DNA of 64,000 bases from Ampelocalamus luodianensis (GCA_036346255.1 CM070629.1:4097001-4161000); one strand, 5' to 3'. Shown: positions 22,536-34,683, counted from the first letter of the stretch. A program made the numbers and translations. The notes: a model not told the origin generated them from the letters alone.

Positions 22536-25300
22536 GGTAACATCCCGATTTTCTGAGCTCTTTGAAAATTTACAAAATAAAAATAACTATTTGGTTTTGT
22601 TGAATTTATAAAGCTTAACTTGATATTTTGGAAATTAAAATAATTTAAATAACTAAATCAAACTTCAACTAATTCAAAATTTAGTTTATTTTGAGTTCGT
22701 TATAGTTCTTTGGTGTTTAAAGTCCCCTTTCTCTGTTCGTTCTGTTTTCCCCTCGGCCCATCTCTTTTTCTCTCACCGCGCGTCGACCAGTCTTTGGACC
22801 ACCCTTCCGATTTTTACCACCCTCTCGTTTAGACCACCCTTCCGGTTTCGACCACCCTCCCGGTTGGACCACCCCTTCGGTTTCGACCACCCTCCCGGTT
22901 GGACCACCCCTTCGGTTTTGACCACCCTCTCGGCTTCGACCAGCCGCTCGATTTCGACCAGCCCCGCCTGTCATCCTCCTCCTCGCCTGGTCACGGTCGC
23001 GGCGGTCGTAAAAGTCCCCACGTATTTAATACCATCAACGCATTAAATGCCATCACCTCTAGGGAGTACGTCGCTGCTGAGGGTCCTCCGCCGCCAATAC
23101 CTCCACCCCCGGCACCGCCTCGCCGTGCTCTTCACGGTCCACACCTCCTCGCCGCCGAAGAGTTCACCGGAGCGCCTGCGCCACCCTCGACCCCCGTTCG
23201 CCGTCCGTCGACCCCCCCCCTCCGGCCTCTCTCTCAGCGCTGGTGAGTCTCCCATGCTCTCTTCTCCCTCTTGTTCTTTGGACCTCCTTCTTGTTCTTTG
23301 GACCGCCCTCTCAGTTTAGACTATCCTTCTTACGACCACGTTGTGTAGTCGTATCCTTCCTACGACCACGTTGTGTAGTCGTATCTTTCTTGTATCGTTC
23401 CTACGACCACGTTGATTAGTCGTATCCTTCCTTAGACCTGGTAGTCGAAGCCTTCTTTCAATCTCTTTCGATCAGGTAGTCCTTCCAACCACCTAGTCGA
23501 ACCTCTTTCGACCAGGTAGTCCTTCTGACCATGTGATTTCAAAACTCCCGAGAACTCGTTCAAGCTTTGACTCAAGTGGTTCGACTTCTATCTTCTTCTA
23601 AAGTTTGTACCTTTCTGCTGATTCTAGTTTGGTAATCTCTAGAGTTCATTTGTATTTTATTTGGACTTTATTTGAATTGCTGCGTTCTCACGTGTAGATT
23701 TCGACGACTCCGGGGAACCTGAGTACTTCGAAGAAGTAAATCCTCACGCTTTTGTGAAAGGCAAGTTACACCTTTGATCATATTGAATCCCAATATTTCA
23801 AATTAGTTAAATTCTATTTTATATTATTATTGCATGCATATTTGAATTAAAGTAATTTAAATCCCTGTTTTAACTTTATAGTTATTCCTATTTCCATTGT
23901 ACATCCAATTTGGATATTGAGTTAACCATATTTGATACCTTAGTTAAAAGCTAGTTGGTACATTAGTATAAACTACACCTTGTTGCAAAAACTCTATGTT
24001 TAGTCGAAGCTTAGCTAAAAAAAATTTACTTTGGGGAATTTAGCCACAATTCTACTATGATTTAAAATAATACGATGGTATTGCCTTTACCACATAGGTT
24101 TATAAAATAATTTGACTAGTCAAATAATATAAAAATTGGTTTGGACTTGGGTGAAATGGATGTTTGGATGGGTGCATGTTTATACACGGGATCGACTCAT
24201 TTCTATAAACGAGGCCCAGGGTTCTTTTGGAAGTCGCCCAAGTTAAGTAAGGACCGATTTTTGAGCGTATTTTGCTACGTCCTACCGTACTACCATATAT
24301 CTCAAATGGGAGAGACCTGGCTAACTAATTTGCAACATTCCATCGTGGTCGTACCATCCGGTTGCGTGGGTGTCTTTTATGACCTACTTTTATGTATTCC
24401 CACCTGGCGCAAGAGGGGGCCTGAACCTTGTGGGTTTCTATCCAAAGGGAGCGAAACTTTAGCGAGGCAGGACTATGGTGGGATGACGCATTGTAAAAGC
24501 CTTGTCACATGCTCTAGATTGCTCACCTAAGGTAGTGAGCGGTGGTATCGACAGATGTCAAACAAACTAGAGAAGTCATGTCGTGTGGGTAAAGCTGTAC
24601 ACCTCTGCAGAGTGTAAAACTATTTGAATAGCCATGTCCACGGTCATGGATATGTTAGCAAAGCCACTCCAAGTTAGATCTTCGGTTTTGTTTTCAAAAG
24701 ACTTTATTAAAATGGTTTTGGATCTCTATCCAAATAGGAATTGGGCTGGTGGCCATGTGATAGGAGGGTATCCTTCATCACTTATTGATGAATGTTATCT
24801 AACTATAAATCTTGAGATTTAGAAAATGAATTTTAGTTATAGAATAAACTGATTTACAAACTTAGTATGAATATTTAAATAGAAAATGTTGCTTTACGCA
24901 AAAATGAGCCATATATGCCTCCCCTTTTGTTAATTCCTTGCATGCATTACAATCTGTTACTTGGTGGGGGTGATTTGCGAGCATGGTTGTTTGTGCTCAC
25001 TCTTGCTTAATTCAAATATTGAGTAGGAGAGGAATGCTATGAGGAGAATGAGACCTTGGACGACTAGGCTTCGCCTCTAGACGATTGTCTGTGACGAATC
25101 GTGTGGTCTATCTTACTTGTTTTGCTTTTGCTGTAATTTTCTTTTTGGTTGTACGCCCTTTTTGTAACAACTCTAATTATTTCAACGAATGGCGTTGTAT
25201 GCTTATGATGTCCACTTTTGTTTCATTGTGTACACTAGCTATCCCTGGACTAGTGTATGAAACACATAGAACCTGGGGTCTTTCGCTTCCGGATTCGACA
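22536..25300 (+). mobile_element. Solo LTR B (plus orientation), TSD AGGCT
   Basis: A 2765-bp sequence flanked by AGGCT at 22531-22535 and 25301-25305. It starts GGTAACATCCCG (typical LTR start TGTAACATCCC with the first T changed) and ends GGATTCGACA. Block 2 carries the empty site ACCAGGCTCCATCG near 52080. It contains short tandem arrays: GACCACCC/CGGTT units at 22795-22960 and CGTATCCTTCCTACGACCAC units at 23320-23425. No polyprotein is present. An LTR this long recalls the RIRE3/RIRE8 type of Ty3/gypsy element, but that link is only inferred. Confidence 0.85.
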
Positions 25301-25305
25301 AGGCT

Positions 25306-26329
25306 CCGTCGCGACCGTTCGCTCGCCTCCTCCCCGCCGCCGCATGACACGTAGATATCAGTGCCAGTATGTCGCCATCGCCCCACCCCAGGTGACATGT
25401 CTTCCCGCCACAGGTGTCACGACAACGCCCCACCTCACTTCCATCCCCAACCTTACATCACAGCAAAAACACCCACACTCCCGCACCGTACAAGCCACCG
25501 ACGCGCGGGCCCATAGATACATGGGCCCACGTGTCATGGATAACGAAGGGCGCAGGTGGGCCTGGGAGCGGCGACGCGTGGGTAGGACGGGCAATTTGGC
25601 CTCGGGTGCAGTGAGTTGTCGTGGGGTCCACGTGCCGTGCCAGGCGGCACACATGGCAAACGATGCGGCGACCTACGCACACGTATCCCCGCCTGCGGCT
25701 TTAAAGAGGATGCTAGGGGGCGACGTGTTGCTGCGGCGTAAGCCACCCTCCGATGTCATGGGTCGTCGTTGTCGTTGACCGCAACAAGGTACGATCCCCC
25801 TCCGATGGATCCTGTGTCTCCGTACCGCCCCCCTCTATATCTGGATGGAAATGAGCAATTGCTCCCCACTTTGTGAGGTGTGCTTTATCCTCTATCTTGT
25901 TCCTTACGTGGTTGTTTTCTTTTTACGATGGCTACTTGCCGCCGACGGGGTTCCTTCTCGACCCGATCTGTAGCACTCTCCATGGAGGAGGCTCAAAGTC
26001 GGTGGTGGTCGATTCTTCGCCACCTATCAATGGCTGCATGGCAGGCTTCAAGCTAACACCTTCCATCAGTGGTCTCGGACGCCAGAGAATCAAGGCTCGA
26101 TGCTGGCATCATCATCTTCGCGGAGGCCAAGAACAGCAGAAGAACATAGGTACTTCTTTTTTTTCTTTTCTTTAGGGTCCTCAATGTAATTTGTGGGGAG
26201 CCGTACTACAAAACTACTTTTATAATTAGAGAAATTATTATAGGATGATACTGTAGAAATAATTGTGCTGTGGTTCATGTCTCCACTTTCCACCCGCACC
26301 AAAAGCCGGTTGCACAGAATAATCCGGAA
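25306..26329. other. Conserved block segment upstream of AFP copy 1
   Basis: Aligns with 52090-54000 in block 2, which has about 870 additional bases (about 52520-53390). Several CACGTG/ACGTGG motifs occur, but no intact gene. An open frame at 25873-26175 is not maintained convincingly in the other copy. Confidence 0.45.
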
Positions 26330-26418
26330 ACGTGTCAGCCCAAACTCAACCAAGCCGAGCCGCACCCTCTCCTCACCCTCCAAGCTCCAACACGTGTCCT
26401 CGTTGTCCGACACGTGTC
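26330..26418 (+). promoter_or_regulatory. Three ACGTGTC (ABRE) motifs upstream of AFP copy 1
   Basis: ACGTGTC at 26330-26336 and CACGTGTC at 26391-26398 and 26411-26418. ABREs with an ACGTG core bind the ABI5/ABF bZIP factors. AFP genes are commonly ABA-induced, so these are good candidates for functional sites about 530-620 bp before the start codon. Confidence 0.65.
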
Positions 26419-26948
26419 CACCCTACATGCGCTCGTAGTCCCATCCGACTAGCCCCCCTATTCCCATTTCCAAGTAATCGCATGAAAAAATTACTTTTTT
26501 TTTCGGTTTAATGGAGGAACAAAGAGATTAGAGAGACACGAAGGCCTCGTCTCCTCTTCCCTCCTGTTTCCTCCTCCTCTCCATTCCCACCTCTCTCTCG
26601 ACAATCCCACGCCTCGCACAGGGAGAGATCTGATTGGTCCAATTCTACTTGGTTTCTTGTGTCCCTGCTCACTTCCTGTCGATTTCTCTGTGCGATTCCG
26701 GGCAGTGGCCGCCGTTTCTTTGTTCATTTCTGGGTGCTGTAATGTCCTTTCCTCTGCATTTGCAGCCCGTGAATTCTCCGTCGTTGGAGGAATTCGCAGC
26801 ATCGGCGAGGTGTTTCTGAGGAATTTGGCGTTCTTGGAGCTTGGCCCGGCGAAAGACTACCATCTGTTGCTTGTCTCGCGCTGAATTATTGGTTCTTGGA
26901 GAGATACTTGCTCTGAATCGGCGAGAACGGGTTTGTTGGGGCTCTGCC

Positions 26949-28891
26949 ATGGCGTCGAGGGATTTCTTGGGCGGGTTCGGTGGCGAGGAGGGCGCGCGGG
27001 CGGAGAGGGCGGGGAGCGTGGCCGGCGAGTCTGACGAGGTCGAGCTCAGCCTGGGCCTGTCTCTGGGCGGCTGCTTCCTCGCCGACCCGTCGCGGGATGC
27101 CAAGAAGCCGCGCCTGGTGCGGTCCTCCTCCATTGCGTCCATCTGCTCGCTCCCAGGCAGCGACGACCTCGCCGCCGCGGGGCCCACGCCGCCGCCGCTG
27201 ATGCGCACCAGCTCGCTGCCCACCGAGGCAGACGAGGAGCGGTGGCGCCGGCGCGAGATGCAGAGTCTGAAGCGCCTCGAGGCAAAGCGCAAGCGCCTCG
27301 AGCGGCGCAACTCCATGAACTCCGGCAGGTCTGGCGGCAGCCGGGACGACGGCCAAGAGCCGCTGTACCCCAGCGGGTTCCAGCTCCGGCGCTCCGTCGC
27401 CTCGCAGGGGAGCACCTCTTCGAGCATGACAGAGCAAGGTATATATGCTACCATTATCTTCCATACAACATGAACTATTTTGTACAGTATGTTAGTAATT
27501 TCCACTGTTTTATCGCGGTTTTTGTATTTGAATTATTCATTTATATGTGCTGGTTGCTAGTTCTTGATGATCCATGCAGGTTGGTGCCATGCCGTGTTGT
27601 TTTTGCTTGTTGGGTTCTTTAGGTAGGTGATGCATGGGCAGAGAGATCTAGGTGAAATAGGCTTAATTGGGCATGGATCTTTAGCTGTGGGGTTGTGATT
27701 TGGATTGCAATTTTTATGGCATGGAGCAGGGATGGTGTTTGCTGAGAAGAATTTGTTAGGTGTCCTTGTTGTTTTCCACTGATCTGCCTTGTTGTTTGTT
27801 GATGCTTCTTTTTCAGTAAATTGGGAAACTTGTTTGAGAAATTAGTTGATAGATTCGTTTGCAGTAAAAACGGAGAACTCTTTATGTATAAAGGTGATGC
27901 TTTTACTGTCTTACACATCAACACATCAGCTTGTTGTTTTTAGCTAGTTTTTGTTTTGATTGATGTTTGTGGAATTCTTTTGAGATGTGCTGTTGTTTGT
28001 AGAGACCAGATAGACTCCTTTTACAGGATGGTTCTTGCTTCTAAGCTTTCTGTCATTACGTAGCATAGAAGTATGATTGTTTAGATTAATCATTGTACAA
28101 GCTGGTGTGTATGAAGTATGATTGTTTAGATTAATCATTGTACAAGCTGGTGTGTATGATTCAATTGATGATGCCTTTGCCATTGGCACAGTTCGGTATC
28201 ATCGAGTGTACCTGAAAACTTAGAAATACATCTGAATGTCAAACCTATTTCATACTCAAAACAGTTCCTTTCATTTGCATCGCAGCAAGTTTAGGTCCTC
28301 TTACTTGAATGACCCCTGTCAGCCTGCCTATTATCGCTTTGTTGTTGTTGTAAATAGTGATTAGTAAATGTATCGAATTTGCGAAGAATAAATTGGGCTA
28401 TGAATCTTTCTTCACACGCTGGAATCTGAAAAGGTGACAATTCGCTCCTCTGCTCTTGATGCACAGGCGGTGGTGGTGCTGACGTGAGGAGCCCATCTAG
28501 CATGAACACATCCTCTGATAATGCCAGCAATCAGAATAAATCCCTTCCCCGGACGACATCAGCCGGGAAGCCGCTGAACGGGACGATGAAGGAGCAACCA
28601 CCGCTGCGAACCCTCAGGTCCCTGACGATGCGCACGACGAGCACCGGCGACCTCCGGAAGAGCATGATGGAGGACATGCCGATGGTCTCCTCCAGGGTGG
28701 ACGGCCCCAACGGCAGGAAGATCGACGGCTTCCTGTACAAGTACATGAAAGGGGAGGAGGTGAGGATAGTGTGCGTCTGCCACGGCAACTTCCTGACGCC
28801 GGCCGAGTTCGTGAAGCACGCCGGCGGCGGCGACGTCACGAACCCGCTCAGGCACATCGTCGTCAACCCCTCGCCGTCGGTGTTCTTGTAA
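26949..28891 (+). CDS. AFP: NINJA-family ABI5-binding protein (AFP), copy 1
   Basis: Two exons (26949-27438, 28467-28891) encode 304 residues, the normal length for the family. The EAR repression motif LSLGLSL is at residues 33-39. A central basic stretch follows (KRLEAKRKRLERRNSMNSGR), and the conserved C-terminal domain contains GRKIDGFLYKYMKGEEVRI, FLTPAEFVKHAGGGDV and NPLRHIVVNP. AFP/NINJA proteins are nuclear adaptors: the EAR motif recruits TOPLESS co-repressors and the C-terminal domain binds ABI5-type bZIP factors (or JAZ proteins in NINJA itself), dampening ABA or jasmonate responses. The 1028-bp intron contains a private 45-bp tandem duplication. No break is seen. The paralogue at 54632 differs at 10 residues. 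Confidence 0.93.
28068..28157 (+). repeat. 45-bp perfect tandem duplication in AFP copy 1 intron
   Basis: Two identical 45-bp units, each starting GAAGTATGATTGTTTAG, at 28068-28112 and 28113-28157. AFP copy 2 has a single unit near 55709, so the duplication postdates the gene duplication. Confidence 0.93.
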
Positions 28892-29939
28892 TGCTGAAGT
28901 GCACCCAGGGGTGGAGAGGTGTTCCTTTTCTTTTTCTCTTTTTCCCCTCTGAATTTTCTTGGTATGATTAGCTATTACCTGAGCTGTTTACTGTAAGCTA
29001 AGGGAGTGAACGAATTTGAGAGAATGCATTTCCCAGCTTAACAATGCATTTCCCAAATGGATGCTGGTTCGTCAGTTGAGGCACGCGACTTGACAGCAAT
29101 TGTAACATGGCAAACGGGTCAAATTTACAGTTTTCTGCGCCGTCCAAGTGGACTCGTCTCAAGATTTTGCACAAGCAGAGCTTGTAGCTGGTGCAGGTGC
29201 CATGTCTCACGCCGTTCTCTCGTCAGCATCTGACGTAAAACTACAGGCAAAATGACCACAATACCCCTGTATGCCTGATGTGGTACTCTACTTACCAATG
29301 GTGTCCTCAATGATTGTTGCCGATGGAAACAGACGCATGGCTCATCAGGCCGGTTGAGGTGACGGGCGTCGGATGGTTGATATGCGGAGAGCGCATCGTC
29401 GCGTCTCGAAAGCGACGATATTTTCCCCGATGAACTCGCGCGAAGGTCGCACGTGTGTTGCGGCCACTTGCCCGGTGCAAGCCTGCTTGATGGTGCAGAC
29501 GAGTGCCCGGTGTAGTGGTTGTCGTGTTATGTGAGGACGGCAACGGCTATTGCTGACGAGTGCCCGGTGTCGTGTTATGTGGGGACGTCGTTGGGCTAGT
29601 GCTATCTTGCTAAGCTGACACGCACGATCTTGTGCTGCACGCTTCTCCTGCCGCTGTAGTACGTCGGTACGTGCCGTGCTTCGGTGCTTGCCAATGGTGT
29701 TTTGATGATTTTTTTTCATAGATCTTTCATAAGCATTTGATCCTAGGCTTTGGTTCATTGGCCATGGTTCCCCTGCTGCTAGATCCGGATCTTCAGTTCC
29801 CCTGTATGAACAGTTTATTGTAGGAAGGCAAACAATGCTCTGCAATGTACTAGAGAAAAATGCTATAACAACATGGGCCCACGCGGCGTAGAGATTTACT
29901 GTAGCAATATTGTATCGACCTTCGATTTTCAATCAAACG
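28892..29939. other. Downstream flank of AFP copy 1
   Basis: 3' UTR followed by non-coding sequence matching 56481-57248 of block 2 as far as about 29700. From there the two blocks differ. No gene is recognised. Confidence 0.55.
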
Positions 29940-29947
29940 GTGGAGAT

Positions 29948-30842
29948 TAGGAATGACAATTGTATCTGTTTACTCGCGTGCCCGCAGGTAAAAACCCTAA
30001 TGGAGACGAGCATGTGCCACTTTCTTTGCCCACGAACATGGAAGTGGGAGTAATTCTTTACACATCGGGCAAAAGGGCGCGGGCTTGGGTGAGCTCCACC
30101 CGTGCTCGCTGCGCCCATTTACCCGCCAACCACACTGATAAGTGGGCCCATGAAGGAAACCCTAGACATCACACTGATACATTCCTCGCTCCATCAGGCA
30201 TCAGCCGCCTCGTGCCCGTGCCCATCCCTAATCCACTCGACCACTCCCATCAACCGTCGCTGGCTCACCACCCAAATCCGCCCTCCTGGCCACTCCCTCC
30301 TCCATATGTCCATCCTCCTGCGCCCTCTACCTCACCATCCCCGCCCTCCAGCTGCCCACACCACTCTCGCCTCTCGCTCCCACTCCTCCCAATACACGAC
30401 TCATCGCCGCCGCCTCACTCGGTGCCTCCTCGCTTCGATGCCTCGCCGAGCGCCGCCCGCACCACAAGGCGACTCCGCTACCATCGGGATTTGGCGAGAC
30501 GCCGCCGCCATTGGGGATCCAGTGAGGCACTGCTGCTGTCAGGATCCGGTGGGTGCGACACCGTCCAACCACTCATCGTCGCCACCGCCCCTAGCAGGTC
30601 ATTGGAATCCATCTCCTCATCTCTCCTTTTGGCTTTGTGAATTGTGATGAACTATTGATTCAATTGAGAGTTGGTGGGCACACAAGCATACCCGTGGGCA
30701 TCGGGCACCCGCGAACAATGGGTATGGGCGAGGTTTTTCGCTCGTCACCCTTCGCGAGCATGCTCATGGAGGAGATTTGGGTTGACGGGCATGGGTATGG
30801 GCGAGCACTACCCGTACCCGCTGCACCCGATTGTTAATCTTA
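29948..30842. mobile_element. Probable hAT-like non-autonomous element
   Basis: It begins TAGGAATGACAAT and ends ATTGTTAATCTTA, whose complement TAAGATTAACAAT matches at 10 of 13 positions. The flanks GTGGAGAT (29940-29947) and TTGGAGAT (30843-30850) agree at 7 of 8 bases. GGGTA/CCCG-rich subterminal sequence is typical of one plant hAT family. The interior is GC-rich with no recognisable transposase. Confidence 0.6.
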
Positions 30843-30850
30843 TTGGAGAT

Positions 30851-31191
30851 CGCTTCTAATGCTATGTCACTGTAGATCCTCTACATCGGTAAGTGCAACT
30901 CTCTCCCCTTATCTCTCACACTCAAAAAGAAGGAAAAGGCAACCTGCAACTCGTGCATTATTACATGGGCTCTTCACACCTAAGATAGCCTGGCCGAAAC
31001 AAAATCAAGCCTTTTTGCGGCTTGGCTCGAGCTGAATTGCTCTCAAAAGGCCAGAGCTTCAGGCCCATACCGTCTGAGCATACTGCACCGAAAAGATGAG
31101 CCCAAAATGTTGTTTTGTTTCTACCTTACCCCAATGAATTCTGTTAGTTTGTTAGCTTCAGTCAAGATCTCCGGTGTTACTATCGTCGAAG
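30851..31191. other. Right end of block 1
   Basis: Non-coding. It matches block 2 from the ATTACATGGGCTCTTCACACC segment to CGTCGAAG, where collinearity stops. Confidence 0.6.
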
Positions 31192-32019
31192 TAGATTTTT
31201 TAGATAATGAAAGTACAATTCTTGGTATTTACACTAACTAAGGATGTATACAGCTATTACACTATACCATCATTAACTAAAAGCGTAACACAAAAAATAG
31301 CCAAAAATCAACAATGACAAACAAATTATCGTACAAAGGCTAGCATAAAAAAAAAACCACCTAGCCCCGCCTCTGAGACCAACCAGGAGATCGTCCACAC
31401 GCGAACAGTAGCTGCGCAGCAAAGAGGTGATGATGGGTTAGTCTCCGTAGCGACGCCTCTAAGAAAGGATACGACTCACGTCATCGTTGTCAGATCTAAC
31501 CAGCGAAGGTCAGATCAGGGGTTTTCAGTCCGGAGCTTAGATACTGGTACTTCAAAGCAACGTCTTCAAGAAGGTAACGCCGCTCAGGTCGACGTCGTTG
31601 CCAGATCCATCCAAAGAATGCCAAATTAATAGTTTTCACCCCGGATCGAAGGGACCAACGCTCCAAGACCACACCGCAGTACGACCTCATCGTTGGATCC
31701 AACCAATGAAGACCAGATTGCCAAGACGATGTCCGCAACATCCCCAACGGCCAACTGCCGTCAGGAAGGTGACATCCACCGCAGCACGCGTCGGACAGTT
31801 AAGTAGCCAAGCGTCGCACAAGCCACTGCCACCGAGTCGTCGCGATCTCTACCAACTGCGTCAAATTTGAATCTGTACTACACCACCTCTGTCGTCAAAC
31901 CATCGACGAGGCTGCGCCGTCGGAAGAAGCCAGCAGAGAAGGACCCCAAATCACCACGCCCGAAGACGAGCCAACGAAGAAGGGTCCCAAATCCTACCCC
32001 GACGAAAGTTCAGGACAAC
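31192..32019. other. Spacer between blocks, repeat-like, no gene
   Basis: It holds repeated CTTCAAGAAGGTAACGCCGC and CCAGATCCATCC-type phrases that resemble dispersed grass repeats. I could not assign a family. No intact reading frame is visible. Confidence 0.4.
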
Positions 32020-33507
32020 TGTAGGATCAAGGATAACCGACTAGAGGGGGTGAATAGGAGGTTTTTAAACTTTTTCACAAATGTACGAGTTAAGCTAATT
32101 AACAATTTAGTCTAAACAAGTTATACTTCTAGCTAAGCAAAACAAGCACAATGATCAAGCTAGAAATATAAATGCGGAAGAGTAAAGACTAGAAATAACC
32201 ACAAAGAGACAACGATGTTTTTCCGTGGTATCAAGACTTGCCGGTCTTCACTAGTCCACGCTGAGGAGCTTGAACCAACAAGCCGGCCCACGATTAAGCC
32301 TTTCCTCGATCACTATTGGTTGTTCTTCCTCCACACCGGAGATGGTGAACACCAAACCACTCACAATCTTGGCACCGGACCTCTTTACAATCTTCTTGAA
32401 GAGATCACCGTGCAATCACCGCCAAGCCGTCTAGGAGTTCGGCAAAACTCCAAGAGTAACAAATCAAGACCTTCGCTTGACGACACTCAAGTGCAAGAGG
32501 ATCAACTAGAATGATGAATGCACTTGAATGAGCTCAACAACCTCTCAAAGAGTGAACAAATGAATTTGAGGAGTTGAATGAATGCACAAGGCTCAAAAGA
32601 TGTTAAATGTGGTCTAGCCCTCTGTCCTTGAGCAGGTGGGGAAATATTTATACCCCCCAACAACAATTATAGCCGTTGGAGAAGAAAACTCAACTTTTCA
32701 GCCACATGCGGTACTACCGCCATGTATGGGGCGGTACTACCGCACTTCTCCAACCACCGCTGCAACGGCTAAAACAGACGCATTAAATGACCTGACATAG
32801 CCGTTTTATCCGCAGAGCGGTACTACCGCTAATCGCCGAGCGGTACTTACCGCAGAGCGGTCATATCAAGAAGGTGAGTGCGGTACTACCGCTTTCCAAA
32901 GAGAGACAAAGGGTGCACTCGAAAATACATACCGCCAAGTAACAATCGAATAACCAGTGCGGTACTTCCGCTTATCAAAAATGGTACTATCAGTATTCGG
33001 CCATACCGCAAAGATACCGCGTACTACCGTGATGAGGGTTTGGCACGAAACCGAAAAGAGACTCTCTAAAAAACATACCGCCAACAATCGATCGGAACAA
33101 CCGGGTGCGGTAGTACCGCAAAACAACGCCAGATTACCGATTGTCCCGACAAAGGCAAATTTGGTGATAAAAGGAAATCCATATGCATGCATGATCCTAA
33201 ATTGATCCATAAAGCACAAGACATGCCATCAAGCTACTGGACATGATCCTCTTAATAGTACTGGCATTTAACCTATAATCCGGTCTTCCACCTATTTCTC
33301 CTAAGACCGTAAAAGAAAATATTTTCAAAACACTTGTTCCTTATGCTTGAGTTGTACTTGATCTTCATAGAACTTTTAGCATGCATCTTCAAGATCATAT
33401 TTTCCAATGGGACTAGGCCTTGTAAAACTCAACAAACCAATAAGTCTCATTCTCACATATTATCATAAATTACCAAAACATATTTTTAGGGGCCTAGATG
33501 CTTTTCA
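32020..33507 (-). mobile_element. LTR of a retrotransposon (minus orientation)
   Basis: The plus strand runs from TGTAGGATCAAGG to GATGCTTTTCA (TG...CA, 1488 bp). On the minus strand it is immediately preceded by the purine-rich tract CCAAAAGGGGAGAT, as expected for the polypurine tract next to a 3' LTR. It contains many GCGGTACTACCGC palindromes at 32708-33120. Its 5' partner LTR is missing, so the element is truncated. Confidence 0.75.
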
Positions 33508-34683
33508 ATCTCCCCTTTTGGTAATTGATGACAACCTAGTTAATATGTGCGAAGAAGAGTTTTGAATATACCCAAGGTTGTGACACAAGTGTATATTCTT
33601 TTGATGACTTAACAAAAGAAACTTAGGAAGTGTTTGAGAGAGATGAGTTATTGTTAAGTTTAAATAAAGAAAGCTCCCTAAACATGTGCATGAAATAGAT
33701 AGATCATTTTGAGAGCACCTGTAGAGAATTGTGACAAAATATTTGGCAGAGTTTCTTTTAACTTGTTGGAACTGAGGAAAACTTGCAGTGATAAGAAATT
33801 TTCATAAATGAAATTTCAGTAGAGATAATACCACATTAGATAATTAAGACAACCAACAAGTTCTGAACAAGGTAATACAAGCTATTACAAGCAATATAAT
33901 ATCAAAAGACTATAATGTCTGACACCCCCAACCCTTAGAACTACTTCTCCCCTTTTGGCATAAAAGTACCAAAAACAAACATCAAGAGGCTAGATCCTGA
34001 GGGGAAAAGCGCGCGGGATCCTGAGAGACAGGGGCCAGAGGAGGTGAAGCAACTGGAGCTGGAGACACTGGAACCCCACTGGAGTGAGAAGTCCTCGCCG
34101 CAGAACTGTGGCGACGCCGAGTGTAGCGCCGAGGGTCGATAGCATTTGTTCCATAGAATCAACTGTCTCTGTCAGGACTGCCAGTCTATTTTGAGTTTCA
34201 GTCTGAAACTCCTTTTGTTCTGTCCTCATTTCCTGCTAAGTGACCTTAAGTTGTAGAAGGTTATTTAGGATCAAAGATTGATTTCTGAGAATCTGAGCTA
34301 AAGAGTCTTGACTCTGAGAAACATTTGCAGCAGCAACCTCTGGAGCAGTTTCTTCCTGCTGTCCTTGCTGCCTCTGAAAGTGAATGGGGGGATTTTCTCT
34401 GGGCTTGTAGTACTTATGAGGTGATCACAATCCTCCCTGATATTCAATTTTGCTCATAATCAAAGCCATGATATAAGGAGCACGATAGATCCTCTTCACC
34501 CTGTCATTTTTGGAAGAAACAATGCCCCTGATTATGACATCCACAACATCAAACATCAAACCATAAATACTTTAAAATTATAAAAAATATCCTAAATCAT
34601 ATAAGCCAATTTCCAACATTTCAATGGGCACCCAGACACCAGGCTTGAACAACTTCCCGCATCCAAGCAAAAAATGTTTGCCG
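33508..34683 (-). mobile_element. Truncated internal region of the same retrotransposon
   Basis: Minus-strand translation gives broken frames with DRVKRIYRAPYIMALIMSKI and EFQTETQNRLAVLTETVDSM, resembling the plant retrotransposon-associated protein region next to the 3' LTR. No reverse transcriptase or integrase is present. It ends abruptly at the carrier exon fragment. Confidence 0.55.

Larger units (their letters stand above)
15444..31191. repeat. Segmental duplication, block 1
   Basis: Collinear with block 2 (34944-58601). Shared landmarks, in order: CCTCTGTGGGTGCAGGCAGG (15455 / 34955), TTTCGGATATTTC (16493 / 42513), the CTGCTCTTTTTATAAAACGC segment (17582 / 50101), GGTTCATGCTTCTCATG (21769 / 51314), the AFP gene, and AGCATACTGCACCG (31077 / 58486). 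Identity looks about 90% or better in coding and much flanking sequence. After removing private insertions, the ancestral unit is about 9-10 kb. Confidence 0.93.

Noticed and set aside
26841..26948. N-terminal extension of AFP copy 1 in the same frame
   Set aside because: No ATG occurs in the extension, the family starts near MASRDFLGGF, and the upstream sequence is leader.
29960..30640. 226-codon plus-strand frame
   Set aside because: It is Pro/Ser/His-rich translation of a CCTCC-rich transposon interior, with several overlapping frames. It was noted as possible cargo only.
31496..32115. Short overlapping frames in the inter-block spacer as genes
   Set aside because: The sequence has repeated phrases typical of dispersed repeats, and no frame shows a domain.
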